Shown: one piece after another, positions 18,734 to 27,673 of the stretch
Numbering within the stretch: the first letter of the stretch is position 1
Layout: each line of letters starts with the position of its first letter
Source: JAUUSJ01 sp964439395
GTDB lineage: Bacteria; Bacillota; Clostridia; Lachnospirales; Lachnospiraceae
Length of the DNA stretch: 64,000 nt
Direction: 5' to 3'
Assembly: GCA_964439395.1 (NCBI GenBank)
Contig: CAYTNV010000004.1
Location: 1-64,000 of the forward strand
Translations under genes and position numbers: made by a program
Notes under the pieces: generated by a model
What the model saw: only the letters and a program-made list of their open reading frames with translations
Told to the model about the DNA's origin: nothing
Databases searched by the model: none

Positions 18734-18932
18734 TGAAACAGATAAAGTGGAATATTTTTTGGAAAGAGACGCGATTTTTCGATATACTTAACTTTGCTGG
18801 GGAGTGGCTGTCTGAGCGTAACGAGTTTCACGAAAGCAGCATAAATCAGCGTATGTCGAAAAATCATGGGAACAAACATGTTTGCACAGGAGATATCTGC
18901 TTGCTCTCTCGACTTCTCTTCCCACTGTTTCA
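18734..18932. repeat. Dispersed inverted-repeat element, copy A
   Basis: About 199 bp framed by TGAAACAG (18734-18741) and CTGTTTCA (18925-18932). A nested inverted repeat, ATTTTTCGATATAC / GTATGTCGAAAAAT, encloses TGTCTGAGCGTAACGAGTTT. A closely similar copy is at 30703-30945. The internal segment GAGTTTCACGAAAGCAGC can fold back on GCTG-GGAGTGGCTGT, so the unit is a long imperfect hairpin. Short open frames inside it on both strands have no ribosome binding sites. Confidence 0.7.
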
Positions 18933-18944
18933 AAATCTCCCAAA

Positions 18945-18982
18945 AAAAGAGAGACTACATAACTTCGCATAGTCTCTCTAAA
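18945..18982 (-). terminator. Intrinsic terminator of hpf
   Basis: On the minus strand AGAGAGACTA and TAGTCTCTCT form a 10-bp stem followed by seven Ts. It lies about 95 nt after the hpf stop codon. Confidence 0.92.
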
Positions 18983-19074
18983 TATTTTTCTATTTATTCT
19001 TCTATAATATCATCTGCGTTATTGAGATAAAAATATAAGCTCTGATATATCGCTCCCTAGCTAAAAATTCTAAT

Positions 19075-19611
19075 TTAGAACTCTGGCTCAATCAATCCAT
19101 ATGTTCCATCTTTTCTCTTATAAACTACATTAACCTCAAATGTATCTGCATTGCGGAATACATAGAAATTATGTCCTAATAATTCCATCTGAATACAAGC
19201 TTCCTCTGCATCCATTGGCTTAATCGCAAACTTTTTGCTACGGATAATACGAATTTCATCATCCTCTAAAAATTGCTCTGGCTCTTGTCCTAGGAAATCA
19301 TCTGAAAAGTGACTGCCACCCTTGCTATAATTCGTAATTTTAGTTTTATATTTGCGAATCTGACGCTCTAAAATATCAGCTACTAACTCTATTGTGACAT
19401 ACATATCTGTGCTAGCTTGCTCTGCTCTTAAAATATTTCCCTTCATAGGGATTGTAACCTCTGCTTTTTGTCTGGACTTCTCAACACTTAATGTCACCTG
19501 AGCTTCTGTCTCATCAGCAAAAAACTTATCTAATTTTCCAAGTTTATCGTAGACTGCATTTTTTAGAGATTCTGTCACCTCAATATTTTTCCCACTAATA
19601 ATATACTTCAT
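19075..19611 (-). CDS. hpf: Long-form ribosome hibernation promoting factor
   Basis: Binds the 30S decoding region and drives 100S ribosome dimers in stationary phase. The start is set at 19611 (MKYIISGKNIEVTESLK, 178 aa), with GGGAG 8 nt before the ATG; a GTG at 19620 is in frame but lacks a site. The N-terminal HPF/RaiA domain spans residues 1-100. The C-terminal dimerisation domain has the typical FAIKPMDAEEACIQMELLGH segment, which marks the long form found in Firmicutes. Two hairpins lie in its leader (19661-19687 and 19691-19723). Confidence 0.93.
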   Translation of the reverse strand: MKYIISGKNIEVTESLKNAVYDKLGKLDKFFADETEAQVTLSVEKSRQKAEVTIPMKGNILRAEQASTDMYVTIELVADILERQIRKYKTKITNYSKGGSHFSDDFLGQEPEQFLEDDEIRIIRSKKFAIKPMDAEEACIQMELLGHNFYVFRNADTFEVNVVYKRKDGTYGLIEPEF

Positions 19612-19987
19612 ACGATTCACTCCCTTTTCTTATTTTCTTGGAACTTTGTCCCTTTTCTTATTCTCTGTTCTCAATAACTACAGAGAATTTGATAGGCTCC
19701 TCTTCCACTATCTAGAACCTATCTTATGTAATTAGTATAGCAGTATTTTCAGAAAATTTCAATCAATTTTTTTATCTACCATTCTTTTACATACATTATC
19801 GTGCAAAGTTTACCTAGTCATAGAGTATGAAATGCAGCATGACCGAATAGATGCATTTTTTCACGATTTCAACGCAAGATTCTCAGAATCTATCTAAAAT
19901 TTTGCCACTATTTTCAGATTAACTTTTAATAAAAACAATTATCTAACAATCTTATATTTTCGATTTTTCGTCATTTTTACCGAACAA
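19612..19987 (-). other. Leader and upstream region of hpf
   Basis: No gene. Two small stems are visible: TTCTCTG/CAGAGAA (19661-19687) and GATAGG/CCTATC (19691-19723). Around 19804-19850 the minus strand contains CATGCTGCATTTCATACTC, a degenerate match to the 58-nt element seen at 7.7, 39.8 and 46.6 kb. The rest is AT-rich. Confidence 0.4.
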
Positions 19988-20086
19988 TTATCCACAATAA
20001 CTTATCCACAATCCTGTGGATAATGTGGATAACTTTGTGGACAACTGAAAAAATGCCATTTTTTTCTTTGTTTATAATGTGGATAA
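19988..20086. promoter_or_regulatory. Cluster of six DnaA boxes
   Basis: Five perfect TTATCCACA 9-mers: plus strand at 19988-19996 and 20002-20010; minus strand at 20015-20023, 20024-20032 and 20078-20086. One single-mismatch copy (TGTGGACAA) is at 20036-20044. The first two face the next group in an inverted arrangement. AT-rich DNA follows up to 20340. No dnaA, dnaN or rpmH is nearby, and gene orientation does not reverse here, so a DnaA-titrating or transcription-regulating site is more likely than oriC. Confidence 0.85.
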
Positions 20087-20273
20087 CTTTATCTTTTCCT
20101 TTTTTGTTCGATTTTTTTATTTTTTCTTTGACATTTTTCACAAAATTTCGATTTCTTTTACATAATTAATATGTTTAACATCTTTCAAAAAATTTAGATT
20201 TTTTAGAAAATTTAAATTTTACTGCTGGAATATATTTCTTCCATCCTATAAAATCTAAATTTTATTCTTTCTC

Positions 20274-20302
20274 TTGTATTCTTCCCATTTATAAGCTATA
20301 AT
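20274..20302 (+). promoter_or_regulatory. Sigma-A-type promoter of the lipoprotein gene
   Basis: TTGTAT (20274-20279), a 17-nt spacer and TATAAT (20297-20302), about 45 nt upstream of the lipoprotein ATG. Confidence 0.65.
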
Positions 20303-20346
20303 TTATTAAGTTAAATATAATAAATACAATAATAGGAGGATATAAG

Positions 20347-20970
20347 ATGCGAAAGAAAATATATTTTGTACTTTGTATGGCTACTTGCCTCATATTTGCC
20401 ACCGCATGTAATAAAAATAATTCGGAAAACTTAACAACTTCCGCTTATAATGACACTGTATCTGATATGGAAAAAACGACAGAGGCTACAACTGACTCCT
20501 CTGACACTTCCTCCACGGACGATAAAAATTCCACAGAGAAAAACTCTTCTTCTGAAAAAGATACATCAACTACTACGACTTCAAACGAAAAATCAACTAC
20601 TAGCTCTTCTTCGACAGAAGCGAAATCTACTACTGCTGCATCCGAAGCAACAGAAAAAACTACTGAGACAACTTCTGATGATGAAGTAATAACAGCAGAA
20701 GGAGATGAAAACTTCGAGGAGCCAACAACTGCCACAAAAGAAAGCGAAAAAGAAACATGGGCAAGTTCTGGAACACTTAGCGGATTTAACGACAGCGATT
20801 CTGTTGAGATAATTATGCAAGACGGCTCTACAAAAACATTCTTTGTATACGACGAGGATATTGTCAAACAATTAGAAGAACTTCTTGACAGTGGTGAGGA
20901 AAACTCTATTGATTTTGTTTATCGTCCAATTGCAGGTCAAGCAAACTCTCAAATTATTGAAATCAAATAA
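20347..20970 (+). CDS. Ser/Thr-rich lipoprotein
   Basis: The 207-residue protein has a lipoprotein signal peptide with a lipobox ending in the cysteine of FATAC (about residue 21). A roughly 110-residue linker dominated by Ser, Thr, Glu and Lys follows. The small C-terminal domain (about 140-207) starts at SSGTLSGFNDSDSVEIIMQD and resembles a short beta-rich module. It should be anchored on the outer face of the membrane. The ribosome binding site AATAGGAGGATATAAG is strong. No family is recognised. It is a lone plus-strand gene next to the DnaA-box cluster and convergent with the signal peptidase-like gene. Confidence 0.85.
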   Translation: MRKKIYFVLCMATCLIFATACNKNNSENLTTSAYNDTVSDMEKTTEATTDSSDTSSTDDKNSTEKNSSSEKDTSTTTTSNEKSTTSSSSTEAKSTTAASEATEKTTETTSDDEVITAEGDENFEEPTTATKESEKETWASSGTLSGFNDSDSVEIIMQDGSTKTFFVYDEDIVKQLEELLDSGEENSIDFVYRPIAGQANSQIIEIK

Positions 20971-20980
20971 TTCGATATAG

Positions 20981-21089
20981 AAAAAGAGGCTATCGCAAAA
21001 TATTAAATTTCAACAAGATATGCTACTAAAGCATTTTCGTAATATCTTTATCTTGCTTAAGAAATCTATTTTATGATAACCTCTTTTTA
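20981..21089. repeat. ~100-bp palindromic element, copy 2 of 4
   Basis: AAAAAGAGGCTATCGCAAAAT and ATTTTATGATAACCTCTTTTT are inverted. Inside, CAAGATATGCTA faces TATCTTTATCTTG. It separates the convergent lipoprotein and LspA-like genes, and the T-runs at both ends fit a bidirectional terminator. Confidence 0.75.
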
Positions 21090-21095
21090 TTTCTT

Positions 21096-21566
21096 TCATG
21101 AGGAGATTAATTGTATTCCTTCTCGAAGAGCAAATATGATATTACCAAAAAAGATGCAAAAATCAGAAAGATTAAATATAATCTTCTTACCAATTTCCTT
21201 ATCTTTTCCTGCAAAAGTAAAATAATCTACCACATATCCTCTTATACAGCGATCAATATAATTATTAAGACCTCCACCTAAAATGAAACTAAGCGCAATT
21301 TTTGAGGTCTTATTCTTTTTTCCTCTCATTAAAAGAATGATAAAATAAAAAGATAAAAAAATAAGAATACCGCCAGAAATGCATCTTAAAAGAAATGGAT
21401 GCTCTTCTAATAATCTAAGGGCAGCTCCCTCATTATAAGACTTTGTGACAATAATCTTTTCCTTGCAGATAAGCTTTACTTGTCCTTTTTTTATATTTTT
21501 CTCAATATATTCTTTTAATTTTCCATCTATTAGAATAATCAAAAAAATAATAACAATATATATCAT
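21096..21566 (-). CDS. lspA: Divergent signal peptidase II (LspA family)
   Basis: Membrane aspartyl protease that removes lipoprotein signal peptides. Four hydrophobic segments are visible in about 156 residues. The two catalytic-aspartate motifs are recognisable: GGGLNNYIDR (with VVDYF after it) and FNLSDFCIFFG. They match the LspA GGAxGNxxDR and FNxAD patterns with substitutions (N for G, S for A). The N-terminal DQxxK motif appears as DGKLK. The start is put at 21566, 8 nt after GGAG; the ATG at 21572 is too close to it. It could be a second LspA or a specialised paralogue; the neighbouring lipoprotein is a possible substrate. Confidence 0.75.
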   Translation of the reverse strand: MIYIVIIFLIILIDGKLKEYIEKNIKKGQVKLICKEKIIVTKSYNEGAALRLLEEHPFLLRCISGGILIFLSFYFIILLMRGKKNKTSKIALSFILGGGLNNYIDRCIRGYVVDYFTFAGKDKEIGKKIIFNLSDFCIFFGNIIFALREGIQLISS

Positions 21567-21727
21567 CCTCATCTCTCCTATTCAACTCCAATACTATTAA
21601 AGTATATATAAAGCTTCACAAAACTACAATCACAAGTATATTTCAATCAATCATCAAATATGGAATAAATTCCTACCATCAATATCAATCGAGATTCATT
21701 CGCCATTTCATATTTTTAATCATGAAA

Positions 21728-21832
21728 AAAGAAGCAATTGCAAAATGAATTTTTCTCCCAAGATATCGATATTGCCAAAATAATTCAGCTATATATCTTG
21801 TTGGAATTTACATTTTGCAAAAGCTCCTTCCA
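21728..21832. repeat. ~100-bp palindromic element, copy 3 of 4
   Basis: GAAGCAATTGCAAAATG and CATTTTGCAAAAGCTCCTTC are inverted. An inner CAAGATATCGAT pairs with the ATATATCTTGTTGG side. It occupies most of the gene-free stretch 21573-22002, which otherwise shows nothing. Confidence 0.7.
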
Positions 21833-22002
21833 TTTTATATAATCTACTCTCAAAATCCCTTTCACATAATTTTACCAAATATAATTAGATGTATATAGTT
21901 CTGTTAAATCAATCACAAAAATAAATACAAGAAAGATTTTGAAAATACATTTTTTAATTAACTATTCATTTTGAAATACCGTCATAGAGACCAACATTCA
22001 AA

Positions 22003-23151
22003 TTAAATTAAAGCTTTGTACAATGCAATAATATCTTCCATAGAAGCGTCTTTTGGATTACCAGGAGCACAAGCATCATTAAATGCTGATTCTGCTAAGA
22101 AAGGAATATCCTCTTCTTTTACAATTTCTTTTAAGTCTGCTGGAATTCCAACATCGATAGAGAGCTGCTGAACTGCATCTACAGCTGCTTTTCTGTACTC
22201 TTCCTGAGTCATATTTTCTACACCCTCAACACCCATTGCAATAGCGATATCTTTATATTTTGTTCCTGTTGCATCAGCATTATAAGCCATGATACTTGGA
22301 AGTAAAATAGCATTAGCAACACCATGTGGTGTATCATATACAGCACCTAAAGCATGAGCCATAGAGTGTACAATTCCAAGACCTACATTAGAGAATCCCA
22401 TACCAGCAATATACTGTCCAAGAGCCATTCCTTCTCTTCCCTCTGGTGTATTATCAACAGCATCTCTTAAAGATTTAGAAATAATCTCAATAGCTTTGAT
22501 ATGGAACATATCTGTTAATTCCCAAGCACCCTTTGTAATATATCCCTCGATAGCATGTGTTAAAGCATCCATGCCTGTAGCTGCTGTTAATCCCTTAGGC
22601 ATACTAGCCATCATCTCTGGATCTACTACTGCGATAACAGGGATATCATGTGTGTCTACACAAACAAATTTACGTTTTTTCTCAACATCTGTAATAACAT
22701 AGTTGATTGTAACCTCAGCAGCTGTTCCAGCTGTTGTAGGAACTGCAATGATAGGAATAGAAGGATTCTTTGTAGGTGCAACACCCTCTAAGCTTCTAAC
22801 ATCTTCAAACTCAGGATTAGCAATAATAATACCAACCGCTTTTGCTGTATCCATAGAAGAGCCACCACCGATTGCGATAAGATAATCAGCTCCCGCATCT
22901 TTAAATGCCTGAACACCTGTCTGTACATTCTCAATTGTTGGATTTGGTTTAATATTAGAATATAATTCATAATCTAATCCAGCTTCCTCTAAAAGATCTG
23001 TAACCTTTGTAGAAACTTTAAATTTTACTAAATCTGGATCAGAACATACGAAAGCTTTTTTAAATCCTCTCGCTTTAGCTTCTGTTACGATTTCCTGGAT
23101 AGCGCCTGCTCCGTGATAAGATGTTTCATTCAATACAATTCTGTTTGCCAT
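22003..23151 (-). CDS. Iron-containing alcohol dehydrogenase (FucO-like)
   Basis: Group III metal-dependent alcohol dehydrogenase, NAD(P)-linked, likely reducing a short aldehyde such as lactaldehyde or an acetaldehyde-type product. The 382-residue protein has GGGSSMDTAKAVG (about 97-109) for nucleotide binding. The iron ligands lie in GMDALTHAIEGY (D and H), HSMAHALG and DTPHGVAN. The length is normal. A spaced AGGAG precedes the ATG. A TetR regulator lies directly upstream on the same strand and is the obvious candidate regulator. The true substrate cannot be read from sequence. Confidence 0.92.
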   Translation of the reverse strand: MANRIVLNETSYHGAGAIQEIVTEAKARGFKKAFVCSDPDLVKFKVSTKVTDLLEEAGLDYELYSNIKPNPTIENVQTGVQAFKDAGADYLIAIGGGSSMDTAKAVGIIIANPEFEDVRSLEGVAPTKNPSIPIIAVPTTAGTAAEVTINYVITDVEKKRKFVCVDTHDIPVIAVVDPEMMASMPKGLTAATGMDALTHAIEGYITKGAWELTDMFHIKAIEIISKSLRDAVDNTPEGREGMALGQYIAGMGFSNVGLGIVHSMAHALGAVYDTPHGVANAILLPSIMAYNADATGTKYKDIAIAMGVEGVENMTQEEYRKAAVDAVQQLSIDVGIPADLKEIVKEEDIPFLAESAFNDACAPGNPKDASMEDIIALYKALI

Positions 23152-23378
23152 AATTCCATTCTCCTTTTCTTATATACGAACTCACCTAACAATATCCATA
23201 AAATTATATGTAATTTAACTATATATTTTATGAATACTGCCCTAGTTATGATATAATCTTAACAATAATGCAGTTAAAAAACAAGTTACACTCTTTGCGT
23301 TGTGTAAATTTTGAGCAATTTTTCACATTTTTTTCACGATTATAGGAGAATGCCATACTTTCTCATTTTGACTAAACT

Positions 23379-23960
23379 TCAAATAGATACAACTGGTTCC
23401 CTTTGAGCAAAAGATAAATCACATAATAAATCCATCAATCGATCTGGCATTGCCTCGATAAGCAAATCCGTCAACTTTTCCGGACTCTTTTTTCTGCCCG
23501 TTGTTGCCCACTCAATTGTCATTGTAACAGAAGCTCTACAATACATTTTTAATAAAAATTCTATATCCTCTTCCAATTTTTTTCCCGTCTTTTTTGTAAT
23601 AATATCTGTATAAAATTTTAAAATACATTCATAATCATATTCCACGAGAGAATTATGATCTTGTGACTGAAATGCGGCAGAAAAAAAACAGCCATCCTCC
23701 GCAATACACTCAAACTTTCGAATTAACCCTTCTCTTAACGTACACTGAATTCCCATCTGCTTAAATGATTTTTGAGCTAATTTTTCAAAATACCAATTTA
23801 CTAAATCATATTTATCTTGAAAATTTCGATAAAAAGTTTGTCTTGTCATACCACAATGCTCTACTATACTCTTTACTGTAATTTTATCCAAAGGCGTAGT
23901 CTCCATTAAATATTTAATAGAATTCGCCATCTTATATTTCGTCTTTTCATTGCTCTCCAA
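23379..23960 (-). CDS. TetR/AcrR family regulator (DhaS-like)
   Basis: The 193-residue protein has an N-terminal TetR helix-turn-helix (ITVKSIVEHCGMTRQTFYRNF, about 25-45), with the typical TFYRNFQDKYDL recognition region. A helical ligand-binding domain resembling the TetR_C family of DhaS-like proteins follows. The start is a TTG at 23960, supported by AGGGG 7 nt upstream; the first ATG (23930) would shorten the N-terminal helix and has no site. It lies upstream of the Fe-alcohol dehydrogenase and probably controls it. Confidence 0.85.
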   Translation of the reverse strand: MESNEKTKYKMANSIKYLMETTPLDKITVKSIVEHCGMTRQTFYRNFQDKYDLVNWYFEKLAQKSFKQMGIQCTLREGLIRKFECIAEDGCFFSAAFQSQDHNSLVEYDYECILKFYTDIITKKTGKKLEEDIEFLLKMYCRASVTMTIEWATTGRKKSPEKLTDLLIEAMPDRLMDLLCDLSFAQREPVVSI

Positions 23961-24153
23961 ATAAACACCCCTCTCATTCTTGCTATATTAATTATAATAT
24001 AATTTTTCTATTTTTCCAATATTCTATCTCTAAAATCCAAATATTTTCCCTATTATCGTTAAAATAAGCAGCTACATAACCGTGCGTTATGGAAGAAAAA
24101 AATATATAAATACTTTCTGAAATGGCAATCAATATCTATTGAACAACAATACG

Positions 24154-24181
24154 AAAAAAACGGATTGGCTTTGCCAATCCG
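24154..24181 (-). terminator. Intrinsic terminator of the first NlpC/P60 gene
   Basis: On the minus strand GGATTGGC-AAA-GCCAATCC is followed by GTTTTTTT, a near-perfect intrinsic terminator just after the stop codon. Confidence 0.95.
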
Positions 24182-24198
24182 TATACATTCATAATTTA

Positions 24199-25122
24199 TT
24201 ATTTTATAATTCTTCTAATTCCTATAATTTTCATGCTAGTAGCTGAATCACCTGCTACAATTCCTCTTTTTGAGTTAGCAGCATGTACGATTTTATTATT
24301 ACCCATATAAATTGCCACATGACCGCTATAACAAATAAGATCTCCTGCCTGTGCCTGAGCTAAACTGGCAACTGCTGTTCCACTGGTTTTCTGTGCTGCT
24401 GATGTACGAGGAAGAGTATAGCCAAAGTTTTTATAAACTCCCATTGTAAATCCTGAGCAATCTACTCCACTTGTCAAACTTGTTCCACCGTATACATATC
24501 TATTTCCTACGAACTGGAGTGCGTAATTCACAACTTTTTGTCCTGTTGTTTTTGCTGTAACATTAGAAGTCTGTACTTTAGAAGAAGTTGAAATATATGC
24601 TTTTTTTACATATCCTGTAACAGAAGCAACTTTAATTTTATACCAACTACCAGTTGTTGCTGTAATTGTAACCTGTGCATTTTTCTTCAATGTAGTTACC
24701 TTTGCTGCTGAATCAGAAGCTGTTTTTCTAACTGCTAAGCTGGAAGCTGTAACCCAACCTGTTGTTGTAGTTGTTGTAGTTGTCTTCTTCGCTGTAGTTG
24801 TAGTCGTCTGTGTCTTTGGTTTTGTATATGTAACATAGTTTCTTCCAACATATCCTGTCTTTGTTCCAGCTTTTACCTTATACCATCCTACTGTGCTTGT
24901 GCTAGTAATTGTAATCTTCTCACCTGTTGTTAAAACCTTGACTACTGCAGAAGAAGTACTTGCTGATTTTCTAAGATTTACTGCTGATTTAATATATGCT
25001 GTTGTGGAAGAAGCTGCCTGTGCTTCTATCGCTATCTCATTGCCAACTACTGTAGATACAGGTTGCACTAACATCATGGCTGCTAATACGCACCCGACAA
25101 CCTTTGTCGCTAATTTCTTCAC
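24199..25122 (-). CDS. Secreted SH3b-NlpC/P60 cell-wall endopeptidase, paralogue 1
   Basis: Cleaves peptidoglycan stem peptides outside the cell. The 307-residue protein has a Sec signal peptide (1 to about 35), then two bacterial SH3 domains (about 38-100 and 120-180) joined by a Thr-rich linker. An NlpC/P60 domain completes it, with catalytic C222 (DCSGF), H268 (SGHVAIY) and H280 (IVHAAN). The start codon is GTG at 25122 with AGGAGG 7 nt upstream. Last transcribed of four tandem paralogues, each with its own terminator, so they appear to be separately transcribed units. Confidence 0.94.
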   Translation of the reverse strand: MKKLATKVVGCVLAAMMLVQPVSTVVGNEIAIEAQAASSTTAYIKSAVNLRKSASTSSAVVKVLTTGEKITITSTSTVGWYKVKAGTKTGYVGRNYVTYTKPKTQTTTTTAKKTTTTTTTTGWVTASSLAVRKTASDSAAKVTTLKKNAQVTITATTGSWYKIKVASVTGYVKKAYISTSSKVQTSNVTAKTTGQKVVNYALQFVGNRYVYGGTSLTSGVDCSGFTMGVYKNFGYTLPRTSAAQKTSGTAVASLAQAQAGDLICYSGHVAIYMGNNKIVHAANSKRGIVAGDSATSMKIIGIRRIIK

Positions 25123-25433
25123 CGAAAAACCTCCTAAATTGTTTTGATTATAATTTTATGTTTTATGTATTAAATCTTTTGTCATCTCTTTCTCAAATAG
25201 TATAATATATGTAACAAACTATGTCAAGATTATAAAACAACTTTGTGTCTATTCTGTGAACTTTTTTCATTATTTTAATATTTTTGTAATAAATCCTTAA
25301 GTTTTTTAATATATTTCTTTACTATATACTTGTTTTATCGCATTTTTATTATGTTTTGCTCTACTTTTTCTGTAATATTTATAATCATTTAAAATAATAA
25401 AATAGCTATCTAGCAAATTAATTAATAAAACAT
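25123..25433. other. Gene-free AT-rich spacer
   Basis: No gene on either strand. It presumably carries the promoter of NlpC/P60 paralogue 1; no repeat recognised. Confidence 0.5.
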
Positions 25434-25475
25434 AAAAAATCCTAGGAAGTAAATCTAACTTTCTTCCTAGGATTT
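25434..25475 (-). terminator. Intrinsic terminator of the second NlpC/P60 gene
   Basis: On the minus strand AATCCTAGGAAG and CTTCCTAGGATT form a 12-bp stem followed by TTTT. Confidence 0.93.
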
Positions 25476-25485
25476 ATGTATCAAT

Positions 25486-26457
25486 CTATACAATTCTTCT
25501 AATTGCTAAAATTGTCATACTGGTAGCAGCATCTCCTGATACGATTCCTCTCTTAGAGTTTGCTGAATGTACAATCTTATTATTGCCCATATAGATTGCC
25601 ACATGACCACTATAACAAATAAGATCTCCCGCCTGCGCCTGAGCTAAACTGGCTACTTTCTTTCCTGCTGTTCTTTGCGCTGCTGATGTTCTAGGTAGAC
25701 TATATCCAAAATATTTGTATACACTCATCGTAAATCCTGAACAATCTGCTCCATTTGTCAAACTTGTTCCACCGTATACATATTTATTGCCTACAAATTT
25801 TAACGCATAATTAACAATTTGTTGTCCTTTTGTCTTAGAACTTGTCACAGAAGAACTTGTTACTGTTGAGCTTGTACTCGTAGTTGTTGTCTTATTGCTG
25901 CTACTGGAAGAGGTCGTCTTAATATAAGCTTTTGACACATATCCTGTAGTACTTCCCACTTTTACCTTATACCATGAGCCAGTCGTTCCCTGAATCGTAA
26001 CTTTCGTTCCATATGGTAATACTTTCAAAATCGTTCCCGAATTACTAGCTGATTTTCTGAAATTCAAATATGCAGCAATTACATTTCCTGTACTGCTACT
26101 ACTAGAACTTGAACTTGATGTCTTACTTGAAGAACTCGATGTTGTGCTTGAAGAACTTGTAAATGTCACATAATTTTTCCCTACATATCCTGTCACTGTT
26201 CCTACTTTTACTTTATACCAACCAACTGTGCTTGTACTCGTAATTGTAACTGAAGTTCCCTTAGATAATACTTTTAATATTTTTCCTGAAGTACTCGCAG
26301 TTTTCCGTAAATATACAGCAGATTTAATTGTTGCTTTTGTTGTTGCCGCCTCCACCTGTCTTATATTATCTGTTAATACAAGATTCGTAGCAGGTATTTG
26401 AAAAAATAATGAAGCTGCCAAAAAAGCACTCATTATTCTAGCAATCGGTTTTTTCAT
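25486..26457 (-). CDS. Secreted SH3b-NlpC/P60 cell-wall endopeptidase, paralogue 2
   Basis: A 323-residue paralogue of the preceding gene with the same order: signal peptide (1 to about 38), SH3b, Ser-rich linker (runs of Ser around 100-125), SH3b, second Ser/Thr linker, NlpC/P60 domain. The catalytic triad lies in ADCSGFTMSVY, SGHVAIYMG and IVHSANS. AGGAGGATTTTTATT precedes the ATG. The catalytic domains of the four paralogues are much more alike than their linkers, which points to tandem duplication with linker drift. Confidence 0.94.
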   Translation of the reverse strand: MKKPIARIMSAFLAASLFFQIPATNLVLTDNIRQVEAATTKATIKSAVYLRKTASTSGKILKVLSKGTSVTITSTSTVGWYKVKVGTVTGYVGKNYVTFTSSSSTTSSSSSKTSSSSSSSSSTGNVIAAYLNFRKSASNSGTILKVLPYGTKVTIQGTTGSWYKVKVGSTTGYVSKAYIKTTSSSSSNKTTTTSTSSTVTSSSVTSSKTKGQQIVNYALKFVGNKYVYGGTSLTNGADCSGFTMSVYKYFGYSLPRTSAAQRTAGKKVASLAQAQAGDLICYSGHVAIYMGNNKIVHSANSKRGIVSGDAATSMTILAIRRIV

Positions 26458-26698
26458 AATAAAAATCCTCCTTCAGTTATGTACTCCCCCTAGAAGCACT
26501 TCTCTTTTATATTTTCTATGCTACTATAGTTTTGTGTCTATTTTGTGAATTTTTTAATATTTTTGTAACATTTATTATTATTTGATTAATATTTATATAG
26601 AATTGCTATGAAAAGTCCATGTTCTTACTATCTTAACTCTCCCTGTTTTCCACCTCATCTTTACTTTTTCCTGCCTTGTTAAAATCTTATTATTATAG

Positions 26699-26748
26699 AA
26701 ATAGAGAGTTGAAACTCCATTTTAGACCTTCAACTCTCTATTTTTATC
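26699..26748 (-). terminator. Intrinsic terminator of the third NlpC/P60 gene
   Basis: On the minus strand AAATAGAGAGTTGAA and TTCAACTCTCTATTT form a 15-bp stem. The rest of the 26458-26770 gap is AT-rich and shows no gene. Confidence 0.9.
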
Positions 26749-26770
26749 TGTCTATCATCTAGCCATCTGG

Positions 26771-27673
26771 CTAAATAATTCTTCGTATCGCCAAAATTCT
26801 TGTAAACGTAGCAGAATCTCCATACACAATTCCTCTTTTAGAGTTCGCTGCATGTACAATTTTATTATTTCCCGCATAAATCGCTACATGACCACTATAG
26901 CAAATCAAATCTCCTGGCTTTGCTGCCGCTATACTACTCACCGCTCTTCCCGCCGTTCTCTGTGCGGCAGAAGTACGAGGAATGGTATATCCAAAATGCT
27001 TGTACACACTCATCGTAAATCCTGAACAATCTGCTCCATTTGCCAAACTTGTTCCGCCCCAGACATATCGATTGCCAACAAACTTCTTAGCATAGGTGAC
27101 GACACTTGATCCCGTCACCTTAGAAGAAGAACTTACTACTTTACTAGAGGTACTAGTGGTGCTAGTGGAAATATATCCCTTTCTTACATATCCTGTCTTT
27201 CCACCATACTTTATCTTATACCAATTTGTTCCCGTGCTTAAAATAGTAACTTTAGCACCCTTTTTCAAAACCTTAATAATTGTAGCCTTTGTGCTTGCCG
27301 ACTTTCTCATATTTAAATAATAAGCCTTGACGGTCCCTGTCTTTGAGGAGGAACTAGATTTCGTACTAGTGCTTTTCACAGATACATAAAGCTTTCTAAT
27401 ATATCCATATGTATTTTTATATTTTACTCTGTACCAGTTTCCTACCGTTTTTACAACCGTTACTTTTTTTCCTCTGAGTAATATATAGTAAATTTTACTC
27501 TTATCACTTGCAGACTTTCTCATATAAGCTGGATATTTAATGGTACCCGTCTTAGATGCCGCCTCCACCTGAGACATCTGCTCTGTTGAATCTCCTATAT
27601 TCACATTCTGCACTAACATAATTGCTATAAGAAAACAGCCTATTATCCTTAGCAAAATCTTTTTTTTACCCAT
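26771..27673 (-). CDS. Secreted SH3b-NlpC/P60 cell-wall endopeptidase, paralogue 3
   Basis: A 300-residue paralogue, the most basic of the four (many Lys and Tyr in the SH3b domains). Signal peptide (1 to about 38), two SH3b domains (about 40-100 and 110-170), then NlpC/P60 with ADCSGFTMSVYKHFGY, SGHVAIYAG and IVHAANS. AGGAGATAAAGAAGAA precedes the ATG. The short linkers contrast with the long Ser/Thr linkers of the neighbours, so reach or wall location may differ. Confidence 0.94.
   Translation of the reverse strand: MGKKKILLRIIGCFLIAIMLVQNVNIGDSTEQMSQVEAASKTGTIKYPAYMRKSASDKSKIYYILLRGKKVTVVKTVGNWYRVKYKNTYGYIRKLYVSVKSTSTKSSSSSKTGTVKAYYLNMRKSASTKATIIKVLKKGAKVTILSTGTNWYKIKYGGKTGYVRKGYISTSTTSTSSKVVSSSSKVTGSSVVTYAKKFVGNRYVWGGTSLANGADCSGFTMSVYKHFGYTIPRTSAAQRTAGRAVSSIAAAKPGDLICYSGHVAIYAGNNKIVHAANSKRGIVYGDSATFTRILAIRRII

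Noticed and set aside
19621..19987. raiA-motif RNA upstream of hpf
   Set aside because: The leader is short and AT-rich with two small hairpins; the conserved GC-rich core of that RNA class is not seen.
19988..20086. DnaA-box cluster as the chromosomal origin oriC
   Set aside because: No dnaA, dnaN or rpmH nearby and no reversal of gene orientation across the site. It is kept as a DnaA-box cluster, not called an origin.
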